DNA of 64,000 nt from assembly GCF_028596025.1 (NCBI RefSeq), contig NZ_CP117167.1, positions 4,712,001 through 4,776,000 of the forward strand, given 5' to 3'. The stretch's first letter is position 1. The number at the start of each line of letters is the position of its first letter. The DNA is from Mucilaginibacter jinjuensis. Its GTDB lineage: Bacteria; Bacteroidota; Bacteroidia; Sphingobacteriales; Sphingobacteriaceae. Shown here in pieces: positions 18,859 through 26,906 of the stretch. The position numbers and the translations under genes were made by a program. Below the pieces are notes generated by a model, which was given only the letters and a program-made list of their open reading frames with translations, made no database searches and was not told the DNA's origin.

Positions 18859-19987
18859 GACTTATCGTATTCAAAAAAGTTTCCACCGCATAGGTTGACA
18901 GCTGCCCACCCGGACCGTTAATATTGTAATCGAACCCGTGCGTAGCCCAGGGAAGTTTAAGCCAATAATGTTTAATCCCGTTTTGCTGTAGCTTTTCGTT
19001 CAGGCGGCGGCTATGTTCGTAGGCCACCAATACATCGTTATGCCCGTGAATGATGAGTGTTGGCGGCGATTGCTTATCTACAAATTCAAGCGGCGAGCAA
19101 GTTTTGTACTTATCGGGCACCTGCTCATACCTACCGCCAATGTAATTCACCATTACCTTGCGCGAATCCATAATGAGCGGATTAGATGGGATCGAGTAGC
19201 CCCAAACCATATCAGCCGGGCCATAAAAATCAATCACTCCAATAATTGATTTATCGTGCAAAGTATAACCAGCCAGCAAAGCAATTTGCGCCCCGGCAGA
19301 GCGGCCTAACAGGATAAATTTATTGGTATCGATGCGTAAACTATCAGCATGTTCGCGCAGGTATTTAAGGCAATTTTTAACATCCTCAACCGGGTCGGGC
19401 GTTTTATATTTTGGCGCCAAGCGATAGTTGATACTGGCTACGTGGTAGCCGCGTTCGGCCAAAAAGCTATTTAGCTCGGGCAACTGCTGGCTATCACCGC
19501 TGCTCCACGAGCCGCCATGCACCACAAGTACACAAGGCCGCTTACCCAGTACCCGTGAGCGATAGAAATCGAGCTTTAAGGAAGTATCCTGATAAGTAAC
19601 ATAAGTAAACGTTTTAAACGGTGTAGTTTGAGTTGAAGCAAACAATTTGCTTAAAGCAAAAGGAGCCCTGTTTGGATAGCTGATGTTAGTGGTATCGGTC
19701 CTGCTTAAGTCCTGCACCATATCCTGTTTCAGATCCTTAGAAATCCAGTAAGCCCTAAAAATTGGCGACAGAAAAAGTACTATAGCCACCACACCGATAA
19801 TGTTGCCAGCCAAACGGTAAGGCACATTCCAGATTCCCCATGAGGTTAACAGTACCGAGATGCCAACAAATATCAACGGATATTCACTCACCATAATAGC
19901 TGCCAGCCACAGGTAGTAGGCCGGGGCTTTAAATACTGTAAGCAGCGATAACAGCAATAAAATTACGAGCAGGATTAGCCTTGGCAT
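18839..19987 (-). CDS. Membrane-anchored alpha/beta hydrolase (BD-FAE / HSL-like)
   Basis: 382 residues: three N-terminal hydrophobic segments (~3-18, ~22-50, ~62-80), then an alpha/beta-hydrolase domain. Oxyanion-type motif HGGSW (157-161), nucleophile elbow GRSAG with S230, acid D318 and H350 complete the triad. Likely an esterase or lipase acting at the membrane face. The start overlaps the upstream methyltransferase end by 13 bases, so translation is coupled. The C-terminal residues SPPTP and the stop codon come from the flanking repeat element, suggesting the original C-terminus was replaced. Confidence 0.8.
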   Translation of the reverse strand: MPRLILLVILLLLSLLTVFKAPAYYLWLAAIMVSEYPLIFVGISVLLTSWGIWNVPYRLAGNIIGVVAIVLFLSPIFRAYWISKDLKQDMVQDLSRTDTTNISYPNRAPFALSKLFASTQTTPFKTFTYVTYQDTSLKLDFYRSRVLGKRPCVLVVHGGSWSSGDSQQLPELNSFLAERGYHVASINYRLAPKYKTPDPVEDVKNCLKYLREHADSLRIDTNKFILLGRSAGAQIALLAGYTLHDKSIIGVIDFYGPADMVWGYSIPSNPLIMDSRKVMVNYIGGRYEQVPDKYKTCSPLEFVDKQSPPTLIIHGHNDVLVAYEHSRRLNEKLQQNGIKHYWLKLPWATHGFDYNINGPGGQLSTYAVETFLNTISQSPPTP

Positions 19988-21018
19988 TTTTGTGTTTTAT
20001 GAAATAGGTAATGGCTTACAATCCATTCGTTGCCGTGATTAAAGTTCCAGAGTTCGGCACAGGCCATGTAAAATAAGCGCCAGTATACCCACCATTTTGT
20101 AGCCTGGTCTTTACCATAGGTTTGCTCAAACAGGGGTATAATTTCTTTCTTATGCGCGTCCATATTTGCCAGCCATGCTTCTGATGTTTTGCCGTAGTGC
20201 GTGCCGTTTACATGCCAGTGTTTTTCAACTGCCATATCATCATTAAAGTACGACATCAGGTCGTCGCTCGGCATAATGCCGCCGGTAAAAAAGTATTTGC
20301 TCATCCAATCGGTTTCATCAATAACTTCAAAAAGGTAAGCATATTCTTTATGGGTAAAAATATGGATCCACAATTTGCCTTCGGGTTTTAAAAACGAAGC
20401 CACTTTGGCCATCAGCAACTGGTAGTTACGCATGTGTTCAAACATTTCTACCGATACTACCCGGTCAAACTTCTGATCGGTGGTAAACACGTTGATATCG
20501 GCAGTAATCACTGTCAAATTTGTAATGCCGCGTTGCTGAGCCTGTTCATCAATATAAATTTTCTGCGTACGAGAATTAGAAACCACCGTAAACTTACTGC
20601 CTTTATACTTGGCCGACATATACAGCGACAACGAGCCCCAACCGCAACCCAACTCAAGCACATCCTGCCCATTCTCTAATTCGGCACGCTGGCAGCTTAG
20701 CTCCAGCATATCGGTTTCAGAAGTATCTATATCGGTAACACCTGGCTTCCAGTAACCCGATGAATATTTGAGGTTCTTGCCTAAACAGTACTGGTAAAAC
20801 TCAGTCGGCACCTCATAATGCTGTGTATTGGCATCGGCAGTATTTACCGCAATTGGCGAAGCCTTTAGTTTGGCGATCAAGGCCATCAAATGCGCCTGCT
20901 GCTCTTCTACCCCGCCCTTGTTTTCATCTGCCAAACGTTGCTTTAAAAGCTTGCGGATCCCTTGGCGCAAAAGCACATCGGGTACCTTGTTTTGTTCTAT
21001 CAGTTTATCGTACCACAT
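19975..21018 (-). CDS. SAM-dependent methyltransferase, CFA / coclaurine-N-methyltransferase-like
   Basis: 347 residues with a class I SAM fold: TQHYEVPTEFYQ entry loop, motif I VLELGCGWGSLSLY, VSVEMFEHMRNY, and a C-terminal MACAELWNF...EWIVSHYLF block. These features match the CFA-superfamily branch that also contains plant coclaurine N-methyltransferase-like proteins, not the classical CFA synthase at 15190. The substrate is probably an acyl chain or lipid headgroup given the operon, but N-methylation of a small amine cannot be excluded. Two 14-base tandem repeats begin seven bases upstream of its start. Confidence 0.8.
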   Translation of the reverse strand: MWYDKLIEQNKVPDVLLRQGIRKLLKQRLADENKGGVEEQQAHLMALIAKLKASPIAVNTADANTQHYEVPTEFYQYCLGKNLKYSSGYWKPGVTDIDTSETDMLELSCQRAELENGQDVLELGCGWGSLSLYMSAKYKGSKFTVVSNSRTQKIYIDEQAQQRGITNLTVITADINVFTTDQKFDRVVSVEMFEHMRNYQLLMAKVASFLKPEGKLWIHIFTHKEYAYLFEVIDETDWMSKYFFTGGIMPSDDLMSYFNDDMAVEKHWHVNGTHYGKTSEAWLANMDAHKKEIIPLFEQTYGKDQATKWWVYWRLFYMACAELWNFNHGNEWIVSHYLFHKTQKCQG

Positions 21019-21024
21019 AGTTTT

Positions 21025-21057
21025 ACGTTGTACGTATTACGTTGTACGTGATACGTT
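21025..21057. repeat. 14-bp tandem repeat (ACGTTGTACGT-N3)
   Basis: Two full units and a partial third unit (21025-21038, 21039-21052, 21053-21057) directly upstream of the methyltransferase start at 21018. Each unit holds two ACGT steps. Confidence 0.75.
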
Positions 21058-21133
21058 TCTGGGATAATTGGTTGTTTAAACAGCTTACGTGTTTTAAATG
21101 GTTGCGGATTGTGAGCGGTGATTTTTTGTTTTT

Positions 21134-21311
21134 ACGTTAGACGTATGATAAAACCAATGCTACCGTCCCGATTATCATCGGGATGGTTATTCTTAGGTAA
21201 GGTTTCACCTTACGGTAAGCTGGAAGCTTACCATAGTTTAAGTCACAAGTTACGCTACGCTAAACTTGCGACAGCGGGGAATTGAAAAGCAAAACGTCAC
21301 ACGTCTAACGT
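21134..21311. repeat. Compound palindromic repeat in operon gap, bounded by 11-bp inverted repeats
   Basis: Outer arms ACGTTAGACGT (21134-21144) and ACGTCTAACGT (21301-21311) are perfect inverted repeats. Inside are four hairpins: TCCCGAT/ATCGGGA (21166-21183), GTAAGGT-type (21197-21213), GGTAAGCT/AGCTTACC (21214-21232) and CACAAGTT/AACTTGCG (~21244-21270). The 21197-21275 part is a reverse-oriented copy of the element at 32974-33091. The right outer arm includes the stop codon of the DUF1295 gene. Confidence 0.75.
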
Positions 21312-22099
21312 TTCCTAAACCACGGCACAAACACGCTCGTAGTAGCCTGATATCTTTTAAAGGCCTCTCCTTTCGAGCGCAAAGACTGCTCTTCCGTAGC
21401 CGGGATGCCCGTAACCTTCAACAACAAATACAAAATAATAGCCGGACTAATCACTCCCAAATACCCGTACGGCGAACCGAGTGCAAATACGAAGTAAGCA
21501 ACCCACATCAGCCATTCGAAAAAGTAATTGGGATGGCGCGAGTAATGCCACAACCCAATGTCGCATACCTTGCCCTTATTAGCCAAATCTTTTTTGAAAG
21601 CGGCCAATTGGCGATCAGCAATGGTTTCGCCCGTTACGCTGATGAACCAGAGCGCAAAACCGGCATATTCAAATATCGATAGCTCGGGTTTGGGGTTCAT
21701 CACACTCAAAAAAAACGGGATGGCCAGCAGCACATTAGAGATTCCTTGAAACTGGAAAAAGAAGAAAAACTTACGCTCGGCATTGGGCGCCCACTCTTTA
21801 CGGAGTTGCTGGTAACGGCCTTCCTCTTCTTTGATGTGGCTGATAATTCTGATTGCCAGATGCGTGCCTAACCTGATCCCGGCAATGATCACCATAGCGC
21901 AGATCATCGTCTTCCTGGTACCGAAGCCCGGGGCAAGCATTAAAAGTATAACAGCAATAACCGGGAAATTGTACGACCAGAAGATATCCACCACCCCGGC
22001 ATTCTTAATTTTATGCGCCCAAAGCCAAACCAGTGCCATAATAACGCAGCAGGTTATCAGACTTACAAGCACCAGGAACCACACCGAGTTATTATCCAT
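21305..22099 (-). CDS. DUF1295 / steroid 5-alpha-reductase-like membrane protein
   Basis: 264 residues with about six membrane helices and the C-terminal signature of the DUF1295 / isoprenylcysteine-methyltransferase / steroid-reductase superfamily: GLWHYSRHPNYFFEWLMW (~185-203) and EEQSLRSKGEAFKRYQ near the end. Members reduce or methylate lipid-like substrates inside the membrane. Next to two CFA-type methyltransferases it may reduce an unsaturated or methylated acyl intermediate. Its start overlaps the DUF1475-like gene by 8 bases. Confidence 0.8.
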   Translation of the reverse strand: MDNNSVWFLVLVSLITCCVIMALVWLWAHKIKNAGVVDIFWSYNFPVIAVILLMLAPGFGTRKTMICAMVIIAGIRLGTHLAIRIISHIKEEEGRYQQLRKEWAPNAERKFFFFFQFQGISNVLLAIPFFLSVMNPKPELSIFEYAGFALWFISVTGETIADRQLAAFKKDLANKGKVCDIGLWHYSRHPNYFFEWLMWVAYFVFALGSPYGYLGVISPAIILYLLLKVTGIPATEEQSLRSKGEAFKRYQATTSVFVPWFRKR

Positions 22100-22427
22100 T
22101 TTGCTTCGCGAAAAATTCTTTTAAACCCTCATTTGGTTTCAGTCTGAACAACTGGATGAGTACAAATAAACAGCTGCCGATACTGCCCAAAGTGAAGAGT
22201 AAAACGAGCCATAAAATCTTCAAAGCCCAGTTCTTTTCTTTGTAGCAAATCCACACGTAAATTACCAACTCATTGGCATAGAAATCCCACAAAGTAGCAC
22301 GCATCCAGGCTATAGAACCGAGGTAATTCCATTCCTTAAATAAGGAATGGTTTATTGACGTAGTTATCACAGTATAGCACATCCAAACCAGTACTATACT
22401 GAACAAAATCTTTAGAAAAGTGATCAT
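22092..22427 (-). CDS. Small membrane protein, DUF1475-like
   Basis: 111 residues with three hydrophobic helices (~5-22, ~50-63, ~70-93). The pattern (FYANELVIYVWICYKEKNW, then GSIGSCLFVLIQLF) resembles DUF1475, a family of unknown function. Its ATG overlaps the PrxQ stop codon (ATGA) and its end overlaps the DUF1295 start by 8 bases, so all three are translated from one message. Probably an accessory subunit of the membrane lipid enzymes; this is inference only. Confidence 0.6.
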   Translation of the reverse strand: MITFLKILFSIVLVWMCYTVITTSINHSLFKEWNYLGSIAWMRATLWDFYANELVIYVWICYKEKNWALKILWLVLLFTLGSIGSCLFVLIQLFRLKPNEGLKEFFAKQNG

Positions 22428-22975
22428 TGGTTGCGGCTTATTTGTTTTTGAGATTTGATATACGCCAAAGCCTGGTCCGAATGCTCTTTACCCTCCAGCA
22501 TGGCGCTGTACTGAAAAGCAACTTTGCCATCCAGCCCGATGACAAAAGTTTGTCGCCCCGAGAAGAACCACATGCCTTTTACCTTAAATTGGTTGAGCAC
22601 TTTATTGTCGGGATCACTTAGTAAAATGAAGGGTAATTTATAGTGTTCGCTGAAACTTTTATGACTGGCCACAGTACCCGAGTTAATGCCGATAACCTTA
22701 GCTCCCGCCTTGGTAAAATCATTAAAACTATCGCGGAATGAGCAGGCTTCTTTGGTGCAAACCATGCTCTCGTCCTTCGGGTAAAAGTAGATTACGAGAA
22801 TCTGCTTACCGATCTCGCTTTTCATATCAAACATTTTGCCGTCCTGGTCTTTCAGCGTAAAAACAGGTGCGGGGTCGCCTACTTCGAGATGCTTTTTAGT
22901 TTGCGCTTTTACTGTCGCAGCCATTAAGAATGGCAACAACAGCAATAATAAAAGCCGGTTAAGTTTATTGGTCAT
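22424..22975 (-). CDS. Secreted PrxQ/BCP-type peroxiredoxin
   Basis: 183 residues from the ATG at 22975, which gives a clean signal peptide (leucine-rich, cut after VKAQ); a start at 23002 is possible. Peroxidatic cysteine C73 and resolving C78 in VCTKEAC give the PrxQ alpha C-x4-C arrangement. It reduces hydroperoxides, including lipid peroxides, here in the periplasm. Placement inside the lipid-modification operon suggests protection of unsaturated or oxidisable acyl chains. Confidence 0.85.
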   Translation of the reverse strand: MTNKLNRLLLLLLLPFLMAATVKAQTKKHLEVGDPAPVFTLKDQDGKMFDMKSEIGKQILVIYFYPKDESMVCTKEACSFRDSFNDFTKAGAKVIGINSGTVASHKSFSEHYKLPFILLSDPDNKVLNQFKVKGMWFFSGRQTFVIGLDGKVAFQYSAMLEGKEHSDQALAYIKSQKQISRNQ

Positions 22976-23023
22976 AATATAATATACGGTAAACCAGCTC
23001 ATAAGCGATTTGTGTTAATCGAA

Positions 23024-23437
23024 TTAAAAGATCAGCACCAATGTGCCGCTGATAATCAGCAGTGCGCCAATCGCATTTTTCCAGGTCAATGGTTCGCCCA
23101 AAAACACGATGGATAGCACAATGGCCAGTGCCACGCTCAGTTTATCAACCGGTGCCACCTGCGAGACTTCGCCCAGTTGTAGGGCTTTGAAATAAAAGAT
23201 CCAGGATAGACCTGTTGCCAAGCCGGAGAGTACAATGAAGATCCAGTTGTTACGGGTTAAAGTACCAATGCTACCCTGGCTGCCTTTAAACAGTACAATG
23301 CCCCAGGCCACAATTAAAATAATAACCGTGCGTATGGCAGTAGCCACATTGGTATCAACACCTTTAATACCTACTTTGGCAAAAATAGCCGTAAGGGCTG
23401 CAAAAAAAGCTGAGAGAAGCGCGTATATCCACCACAT
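23024..23437 (-). CDS. Half-size EamA-family membrane protein
   Basis: 137 residues with five predicted helices and a single EamA/DMT repeat (WWIYALLSAFFAALTAIFAK at the start, VAPVDKLSVALAIVLS in the middle). Full DMT transporters have two repeats, so this one should work as a homodimer, as small DMT proteins do. Substrate unknown. It is the first gene of the lipid operon. Eight tandem 7-mers lie 27 bases upstream of its start. Confidence 0.82.
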   Translation of the reverse strand: MWWIYALLSAFFAALTAIFAKVGIKGVDTNVATAIRTVIILIVAWGIVLFKGSQGSIGTLTRNNWIFIVLSGLATGLSWIFYFKALQLGEVSQVAPVDKLSVALAIVLSIVFLGEPLTWKNAIGALLIISGTLVLIF

Positions 23438-23463
23438 AGTAGTTATGAGTTTTGAGTTAGTGA

Positions 23464-23523
23464 GTTGTCAGTTGTCAGTTGTCAGTTGTCAGTTGTCAGT
23501 TGTCAGTTGTCAGTTGTCAGTTG
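23464..23523. repeat. 7-bp microsatellite (GTTGTCA x8 plus GTTG)
   Basis: Eight perfect head-to-tail copies of GTTGTCA from 23464 to 23519 plus a partial copy. It lies 27-86 bases upstream of the first start codon of the minus-strand lipid operon, in the promoter/leader region. No Bacteroidota promoter consensus was found around it. Confidence 0.95.
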
Positions 23524-23625
23524 AACTTATCTATATTTAATTGTGTTTTACTAAATAAGTAATAAGACATTAATGACCAATGCCAATTGACCAATGACCG
23601 TTATGAACAGAATTTCTACAACATT

Positions 23626-23654
23626 AATCCTTAATTTTAGATTAAATTAGGATT
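23626..23654. promoter_or_regulatory. 29-bp imperfect palindrome before the response regulator
   Basis: AATCCTTAATTT (23626-23637) and AAATTAGGATT (23644-23654) form an inverted repeat with one unpaired base. It ends six bases before the TTG start of the OmpR-family regulator, so it may be an autoregulatory operator or an mRNA hairpin masking the start. Confidence 0.5.
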
Positions 23655-23660
23655 TGTAGT

Positions 23661-24335
23661 TTGAAGTTACTGATTATTGAAGACGAACAGGGCCTGCGCG
23701 AAAGCATGCAGGAGTATTTTACCGAAGCCGGTAATATTTGCGAAAGCGCAAGCGATTATCCCTCGGCTATGGCCAAGGTAAATATGTACCGTTACGATTG
23801 TATTTTGCTGGACATTACCCTGCCAGGCGGCAATGGCATCAGCATATTGAAAGACCTGAAGGCCAAAGGGCATACCGATGGCATATTGATCATCTCGGCC
23901 AAAGACTCGTTAGACGATCGTCTTGAAGGCCTTGACCTCGGTGCCGACGATTACCTCGTTAAACCTTTTCACCTATCTGAATTGCGTGCAAGGGTAGCGG
24001 CTATCATCCGCCGTAAATCGTACAATGGTAACAATATCATGACGTTTAACGAAATTGAGATCGACCTGCAAGCCAAAACCGTCGACGTGGGGAAAAATCC
24101 GGTTAAGCTAACGCGTAAAGAATATGCCCTTCTATTGTACTTTATAGCCAATAAAGGCAAGGTAGTATCCAAGAACGCCATTGCTGAACACCTTTGGGGC
24201 GATGAGTTTGACATGGCCGATAACTTCGATTTCATTTATTCGCACATTAAAAATCTGCGTAAGAAACTGGTTGAGGCTGGCAGTAATGATTATATTCATG
24301 CCGCTTATGGCATGGGGTATAAATTTGCTGAATAG
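23661..24335 (+). CDS. OmpR-family response regulator
   Basis: 224 residues: receiver domain (1-115) with acidic pair E7-D8, phospho-acceptor D51 in LLDITLPGG and the lysine in DDYLVKPF; winged-helix DNA-binding domain (~130-222). The start is TTG: MKLLIIEDE is the conserved receiver N-terminus and the next in-frame codon upstream of interest is a TAA at 23643. The kinase gene begins on the very next base. The following RND efflux operon is the expected target. Confidence 0.92.
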   Translation: MKLLIIEDEQGLRESMQEYFTEAGNICESASDYPSAMAKVNMYRYDCILLDITLPGGNGISILKDLKAKGHTDGILIISAKDSLDDRLEGLDLGADDYLVKPFHLSELRARVAAIIRRKSYNGNNIMTFNEIEIDLQAKTVDVGKNPVKLTRKEYALLLYFIANKGKVVSKNAIAEHLWGDEFDMADNFDFIYSHIKNLRKKLVEAGSNDYIHAAYGMGYKFAE

Positions 24336-25592
24336 ATGAGGCTGCTTACCAAGTATAACCGTATCAATCTGATCACTACGGTGATCGTGATGCTTTTTAC
24401 CGGGATAATTTATTACCAGGCAGTAAGCATTATCTTAACCAACCAGGTAGACAAAGACCTTCTGGTAGAAGAGAACGAAATCTTCGAACACGTTCGTATC
24501 AACCATAACTTACCCGAGGTTTATAAGTCAGACGATCAGCAGATCTCTTTTAGTCCGGCCAACGGCCAAACCATTGTCCGCAGATTTATTGATACCACTT
24601 ATATTGATCAAAAAGAAAAGGAGCCCGAATCTGGCCGTGGCCTTATCAGTTCGGTAAAAGTGGGCAACAACAATTACCAGATACTGGTAGTTGAATCAAA
24701 GGTAGAGACAGAATATCTCATCCGCATCATCTTTTCTATCACCATTGCGGTAATATTACTTTTGGTGATCAGCTTGTTTGTAATTAACCGATTAACCATC
24801 AACCGCCTGTGGAAACCGTTTTACCTGATATTAAATAACCTGCGATCTTTTAATATTACTGATAAAAAAAACATCCCTGCCGTATCATCCAACACCAGTG
24901 AGTTTAATGAGCTCAACAGCGCTATCGCAACCATGTCGGCCAAGGCGAAGAATGATTACCAGGATTTAAAGGCCTTTACCGAAAATGCCTCGCACGAGCT
25001 GCTCACCCCTATCGCGGTCATCAACTCAAAGCTTGATACACTTTTACAAACTGATATTTTTAACGAACAGCAAAGTAAATTACTGAGCGATCTGTATGAA
25101 TCTGTTTCGCGCCTTACACGCCTTAACCGCTCTATGTTATTGCTGGTTAAAATTGAAAACAACCTTATTAATGACGATCAGGATATAAACGTTAAAGAAG
25201 TTATAGAGCAACTATTGGCCCAGTTCAGCGAAATTTATGCTGATAAAAACATTAAGGTTACCATTAACCTTGCCGACAAATATCTCCATATCAGTAAATC
25301 GCTTTTAGAAATACTGCTCAATAATTTGCTCAGCAATGCCATCAGGCATAATGTAGAGCATGGCTATATCGACATCTGGCTTAATGCACAAAAACTGGTT
25401 ATCAAAAATACCGGCAAAAACCAGGCTTTAGATAGCAACGATATATTTAAGCGTTTCAACAAATCGTCGCACTCAGAAGGTACCGGTTTGGGGCTCACCA
25501 TTTCGAGACAAATTTGTGAAAATTATGGTCTCGGCTTAAACTATCAATACGATGATCCCTACCATATTATGACCATCTCTTTCAAAGATTGA
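24336..25592 (+). CDS. Sensor histidine kinase (two-helix membrane type)
   Basis: 418 residues: membrane helices ~11-32 and ~131-151 flanking a ~95-residue periplasmic sensor, HisKA with H220 in ASHELLTP, and HATPase with G-box GTGLGLTI near the end. It has the architecture of the CusS/ArlS class. ATG follows the regulator stop codon without spacing. The sensor region has no recognisable metal-binding cluster, so the stimulus is unknown. Confidence 0.92.
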   Translation: MRLLTKYNRINLITTVIVMLFTGIIYYQAVSIILTNQVDKDLLVEENEIFEHVRINHNLPEVYKSDDQQISFSPANGQTIVRRFIDTTYIDQKEKEPESGRGLISSVKVGNNNYQILVVESKVETEYLIRIIFSITIAVILLLVISLFVINRLTINRLWKPFYLILNNLRSFNITDKKNIPAVSSNTSEFNELNSAIATMSAKAKNDYQDLKAFTENASHELLTPIAVINSKLDTLLQTDIFNEQQSKLLSDLYESVSRLTRLNRSMLLLVKIENNLINDDQDINVKEVIEQLLAQFSEIYADKNIKVTINLADKYLHISKSLLEILLNNLLSNAIRHNVEHGYIDIWLNAQKLVIKNTGKNQALDSNDIFKRFNKSSHSEGTGLGLTISRQICENYGLGLNYQYDDPYHIMTISFKD

Positions 25593-25669
25593 GTATGAAA
25601 CGTATCTTGTAGTTGTTTCCAGAATAAATCCAAAATTGCTCACGTACTTCGTTGCGATACTAATTTTAA

Positions 25670-26905
25670 ATGAAATACATTCTAAGTTTTATTCTTTGTT
25701 TGCTGCTGCATAATTCATTATTGGCTCAAACCCATACGCTCGACTATTATGTAAATCAGAGCCTCACAAACAGTCCCTTACTTAAAGACCTGAATAACCA
25801 GATCCTGTCTTCGCAATTAGACAGCCTGAAGATAAAAGCCGGGTTAAAACCGCAGATCAACGGCAATGGTGGTGGCTTGTATGCACCGGTTATTCGTGGC
25901 TATGGTTATGCTACCGCAATTACCAACGGGCAAAGTGTAGATGCTTTGATAAGCGCCAACAAAACCTTTATCGGCAGTGGTTATCTTAAATCGCAGTACT
26001 ATGCACTGCAACTATCACGCGATTCACTAGGCAATATCATCCACCTGAATGAGCAGGATTTAAAGAAGAATGTCATCGCCCAATACATTACTGCTTACGG
26101 CGATTTACAGCAATACAAGTTTAACCAGGAAGTAGTAGATCTGCTGAGTAAGGAAGAAGACCTACTCAAAAGGTTAACCCGATCTAACGTATACCGCCAA
26201 AGCGATTATCTTACCTTTTTGGTTACCCTGCAACAACAACAACTCCAACTGGCACAAAGCAGGTTGCAGTATAAAAATGATTTTGCCCTGCTTAACTATC
26301 TTTCTGGCATCCGCGACACCACGTTTGCCGAACTTGCTGAGCCTGCTATTACCAAAGCCATATTGCCCGGGGTTAACAGCAGTGTTTTTTTTAAACAGTA
26401 TAAACTGGATAGCCTGCGCTTAAATAATAGCCGCAAACTTATTGATTACAGCTACAAACCCAAGCTTAACATTTTTGCCGATGGTGGTTATAATTCTGAT
26501 TTGAGTTACCAGGCTTATAAAAACTTTGGTACCAGTGCAGGCTTTAGCTTGATAGTGCCTATTTATGATGGTGGCTTGCGCAAATTGCAGTATAAAAAAC
26601 TAAGCCTCGAGGAAGATACCCGCTTAACCTATAAGGCGTTTTTCTATAATCAGTATCACCAGCAGATAGACCAGTATACGCAGCAGATTGCCGAAAACGA
26701 AAAGCTGATTACCCAGATTAAAGACCAGATGCGGTATACTGAAAGCCTGATTAAGGTTGATACCGAGCTAATGCGCACAGGCGATTTGAAGATCTCGGAC
26801 CTGATACTCGCCATTAACAACTACCTGGCTGTGAAAAATTTGTACACACAAACCACCATTAGCCGCCTGCAATTGATCAATCAGTTTAATTACTACAACC
26901 GATAG
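25670..26905 (+). CDS. TolC-family outer-membrane efflux protein
   Basis: 411 residues with a signal peptide (cut near LLAQ, residue 20) and two long heptad-rich helical repeats typical of TolC/CusC channels. It forms the outer-membrane duct for the pump encoded downstream. It lies 77 bases after the kinase, possibly with its own promoter, and one base before the adaptor gene. Confidence 0.9.
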   Translation: MKYILSFILCLLLHNSLLAQTHTLDYYVNQSLTNSPLLKDLNNQILSSQLDSLKIKAGLKPQINGNGGGLYAPVIRGYGYATAITNGQSVDALISANKTFIGSGYLKSQYYALQLSRDSLGNIIHLNEQDLKKNVIAQYITAYGDLQQYKFNQEVVDLLSKEEDLLKRLTRSNVYRQSDYLTFLVTLQQQQLQLAQSRLQYKNDFALLNYLSGIRDTTFAELAEPAITKAILPGVNSSVFFKQYKLDSLRLNNSRKLIDYSYKPKLNIFADGGYNSDLSYQAYKNFGTSAGFSLIVPIYDGGLRKLQYKKLSLEEDTRLTYKAFFYNQYHQQIDQYTQQIAENEKLITQIKDQMRYTESLIKVDTELMRTGDLKISDLILAINNYLAVKNLYTQTTISRLQLINQFNYYNR

Positions 26906-26906
26906 C

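Noticed and set aside
15190..23437. Biosynthetic cluster for a secondary metabolite
   Set aside because: No synthase, carrier protein or terpene-type core enzyme is present; lipid modification fits better.
23464..23523. Possible CRISPR-like repeat array
   Set aside because: Units are 7 bp and contiguous with no spacers; it is a microsatellite.
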